From an uncultured Clostridia bacterium (GTDB lineage: Bacteria > Bacillota > Clostridia > TANB77 > CAG-465), in assembly GCA_944388585.1 (NCBI GenBank), contig CALXJI010000001.1, forward strand, positions 186,001 through 250,000: a DNA stretch of 64,000 nucleotides, given 5' to 3'. This document shows positions 63,001 through 64,000 of the stretch, in pieces. The stretch's first letter is position 1, and each line of letters begins with the position of its first letter. Under the pieces are notes generated by a model. The model was not told the DNA's origin. It did no database searches and saw nothing but the letters and a program-made list of their open reading frames with translations. Position numbers and translations under genes: made by a program.

Positions 63001-64000
63001 TATACATGCGTTGAATAATCACCTTTTTCTTCATTATATTTATATAATTGATATATTGCTCCTTCAAGTGTTGCATCTCCTTGTGTCATATCTGGTTCAT
63101 CTGTTTCTTCTCTATTTGCATCTACCTTTTTTATTTTTATCTTCATTGTTTTTGGCTCATCTTCCAAATATCCATTTTGATCTAACCAGTCTTTTACTAC
63201 ATCATCTAATGTATTTTTTGGATCTACAAACTCTACATCTGTCATTTGATATTTTCTTCCTAAATCCTCTTCTGTCTTTTCTACAAATAATTTAAAATCA
63301 CTACATTTTAATGTTATATCTGGCACTGTTGTCTCTTCTATTATATATTCTCCATATGGCAAATCTTCTATTATACAGTATCCATTCTCATCTGTTGGCG
63401 CTGTACATTTTCTTGAAAATTCATTTTCTGTTCCCTTACTTGATATTAATGTTGCTGTAAATTCTGCTCCCTTAAGTGGTGATTTCTCACTACTTGTTGT
63501 CTCTCCTACTGTTTTTATCATTTCTATACTATTTCTTATTGGTACATTTATTATCTTTATTCCTATTTTTGCTGGCTCTGTTCCTTCACTTGTATCTTCA
63601 TATGTTACTGTATATACTTTATCTTTATATGATACATCTTCTCCTGGTATTATTGCATTTTCATCTATTCCCTCTGGAAATGTTGTCTCTTTTAAATAAT
63701 ATGTTCCCATTACCATTGTTCCAGATATTGCATATCCATTTTCATCTGTTGGTCCTATTACACACACCTTATCTTCACATGCTTCATCTCTATATACTGT
63801 AAAATATGCCCCTTCTGCTTTAGCATCTGTTGCTTCTCCTTCTTCTACTACTACTTCTTTATATACTTCTATTCGCATATCTACTATAGGATCTTCTTTT
63901 TCTATTTCTATTGTCTTATTATGCTCTCTAACTTCAACTGTAAAGTTTTCTATTTTTCTTGCTTCTTTTGGATATTTTATTTCTTCTATCTCATATGTAC
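60042..64000 (-). CDS. Giant SpaA/Cna-B-repeat surface protein, 5' end beyond window
   Basis: At least 1318 residues; the frame stays open through the right edge, so the start lies outside. About ten prealbumin-like (SpaA/Cna B) repeats of 90-130 residues follow one another. Each has a Lys near its start (for example IKKVDA, VKKTDEETGEPLQGCKFSI), a mid block of the form ENGY or DENGE, and an ending such as YGEYIIEET or GTYKFIEVEAPEGY, where Glu is the isopeptide catalyst. A C-terminal membrane helix and basic tail (VVAVVCIAGIVFVMIRHKKQK) follow FEVTNTGDIAV, which is a poor sortase signal: VTNTG stands where LPxTG is expected. Such proteins form stiff covalently locked stalks or adhesins on the wall. 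Acidic, unlike neighbouring basic proteins. Confidence 0.9.
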   Translation of the reverse strand, partial: TYEIEEIKYPKEARKIENFTVEVREHNKTIEIEKEDPIVDMRIEVYKEVVVEEGEATDAKAEGAYFTVYRDEACEDKVCVIGPTDENGYAISGTMVMGTYYLKETTFPEGIDENAIIPGEDVSYKDKVYTVTYEDTSEGTEPAKIGIKIINVPIRNSIEMIKTVGETTSSEKSPLKGAEFTATLISSKGTENEFSRKCTAPTDENGYCIIEDLPYGEYIIEETTVPDITLKCSDFKLFVEKTEEDLGRKYQMTDVEFVDPKNTLDDVVKDWLDQNGYLEDEPKTMKIKIKKVDANREETDEPDMTQGDATLEGAIYQLYKYNEEKGDYSTHVYDITVDHKDEDGYWCAETGDLLVGKYMIKEKIKYTEIKDGVTYNYSYAEGYLADPKEYYFEQVPGEQEVKRTYHEDISREEVIRGRVEVIKQNNIPGQTEEVASAGAILRLVLKSNRDIYYQVTINENGYGEFVEEKSREKYYPYTIPYGDYELIEIAESNPEEHTHWFTQPEDIKVEKQMQKEYRIESDEPVPMYLQVIKKDLEDNTTVALEGAGFKIWSINDGGFVSLYDTQQDKKIDTFYTGKNGYFITPEKLYAGEYIVYEVDAPEGYVLNEEWKMPTKEDGKTIDEERLGVVGEGGKHLEINKISLGIANDEEYPGLDAGDLIYKVEMPNERQKGKIIVHKTGEVLTDVNIISGEYGAEKTPVYANRGLEGVTYEIYAKEDIVSPDGKQVYVKANKKVDTIITDDNGYAESRELDLGKYYVKEISTSDDRVIVNDEPVDVVLEYEGQEVEVVTENLELENENKNAKLSFDKIFEESEYDIEGEKYAIFGVYAGHDIRNYQGEIVIYTGDLIQTIRVDKQGTVEETLNLPAGEYYYQEIEASSFYTKDENKYQFVIDYSQDVPLVEIEGDDLLNPIEEADLVLIKLSTSAAIKDETGLYGEEYVSKLDLDSVSQKILEKINNMSKEEIIEYFKNNDNEYVENLNYLLKGAEYSVYLDEECTKPLKYKDGTEVKIITEEYGVAELKDLPLDEYYLKETKAPVTAELSSDVVRVDLTIGDAEDKDIGVVCRVLYDKPLGFTFEKTDIFTGDRVGDCSFIITDEDGNQIVEMTTDKEGKAEIPIDMFDQGETYYYQEIEAPDIYKEDGKLYKLNTEPHKFVLDYTIDYEKEEIVWNNENKEVVDNYRPVIKELIVKKTDEETGEPLQGCKFSIVLLDENGEPYVNEAGETVYLVKDAVTDENGEYRVEEPVYGTYKFIEVEAPEGYDLAEQEMEGYEFTINDKTPDTLIFEVTNTGDIAVVAIAVVAVVCIAGIVFVMIRHKKQK

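Noticed and set aside
60524..63802. Long plus-strand frames rich in Leu and His opposite the SpaA gene
   Set aside because: They are mirror frames of the acidic repeat protein, without ribosome binding sites, and their composition is an artefact.

Overview
The window is strongly AT-rich DNA from a low-GC Gram-positive bacterium. The ClpPX/Tig, MurA, RpmE, WhiA, RNase Y and YmdB set, the TTGACA-17-TATAAT promoters, the GGAGG ribosome binding sites, type I dockerins and HgdC/DUF2229 proteins all point to an anaerobic Clostridia-like organism, probably an uncultured gut lineage. The standard bacterial code fits: TAA, TAG and TGA all act as stops. No tRNA, rRNA, CRISPR array or insertion sequence was recognised.

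Layout. 0-3.6 kb: fragments of unknown genes, then a MarR regulator, a membrane-anchored protein and an atypical cytoplasmic subtilase in one operon. 3.7-13.4 kb: typA, then a cyclic beta-1,2-glucan synthase split into two genes. 13.6-20 kb: tig-clpP-clpX, a YigZ protein, an SOS-controlled YneA-like LysM protein, and three unknown proteins that look distantly related to one another. 20-26 kb: three dockerin proteins, a ClpA-like AAA ATPase locus with overlapping frames, and a Nudix hydrolase. 26.06-27.83 kb: a gene-free 1.77 kb stretch with three minus-strand hairpin-plus-terminator units, then a Xer recombinase. 28.9-44.5 kb, all minus strand: a transglutaminase-dockerin protein, minimal SufBC, a degenerate nuclease-like protein, YebC, three unknown proteins, a lytic transglycosylase, PolA, a GNAT protein, HemW, WhiA, a DUF1385-PrmC fusion and RpmE. 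44.6-47.5 kb, plus strand: a small ORF, murA, a WalJ/YycJ-like hydrolase and a disrupted rlmH. 47.5-58.6 kb, minus: ymdB, a three-gene HgdC/DUF2229 operon, rny, a GDPD, an SdpI/SdpR pair and an RsiV-like membrane protein. 58.7-64 kb: two unknown plus-strand genes and a giant multi-repeat SpaA-like surface protein running off the right edge.

Themes. Envelope work dominates: cyclic glucan, MurA, transglycosylase, dockerin proteins, SpaA surface protein. All four dockerin genes share one promoter design. The 10-base word TAAAGAGGCA recurs both inside genes on either strand and as inverted pairs forming terminators, a pattern like DNA uptake sequences. A 21-base element recurs in four intergenic regions, and a 29-base version flanks the HgdC/DUF2229 operon as a direct repeat.

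Five loci are interrupted (550-1182, 20866-21514, 24175-25525, 46984-47472, 59621-60012). These may be real decay or assembly errors and need read-level checking. Gene directions converge near 28.8 kb, which could mark a replication terminus, though no dif site was found.
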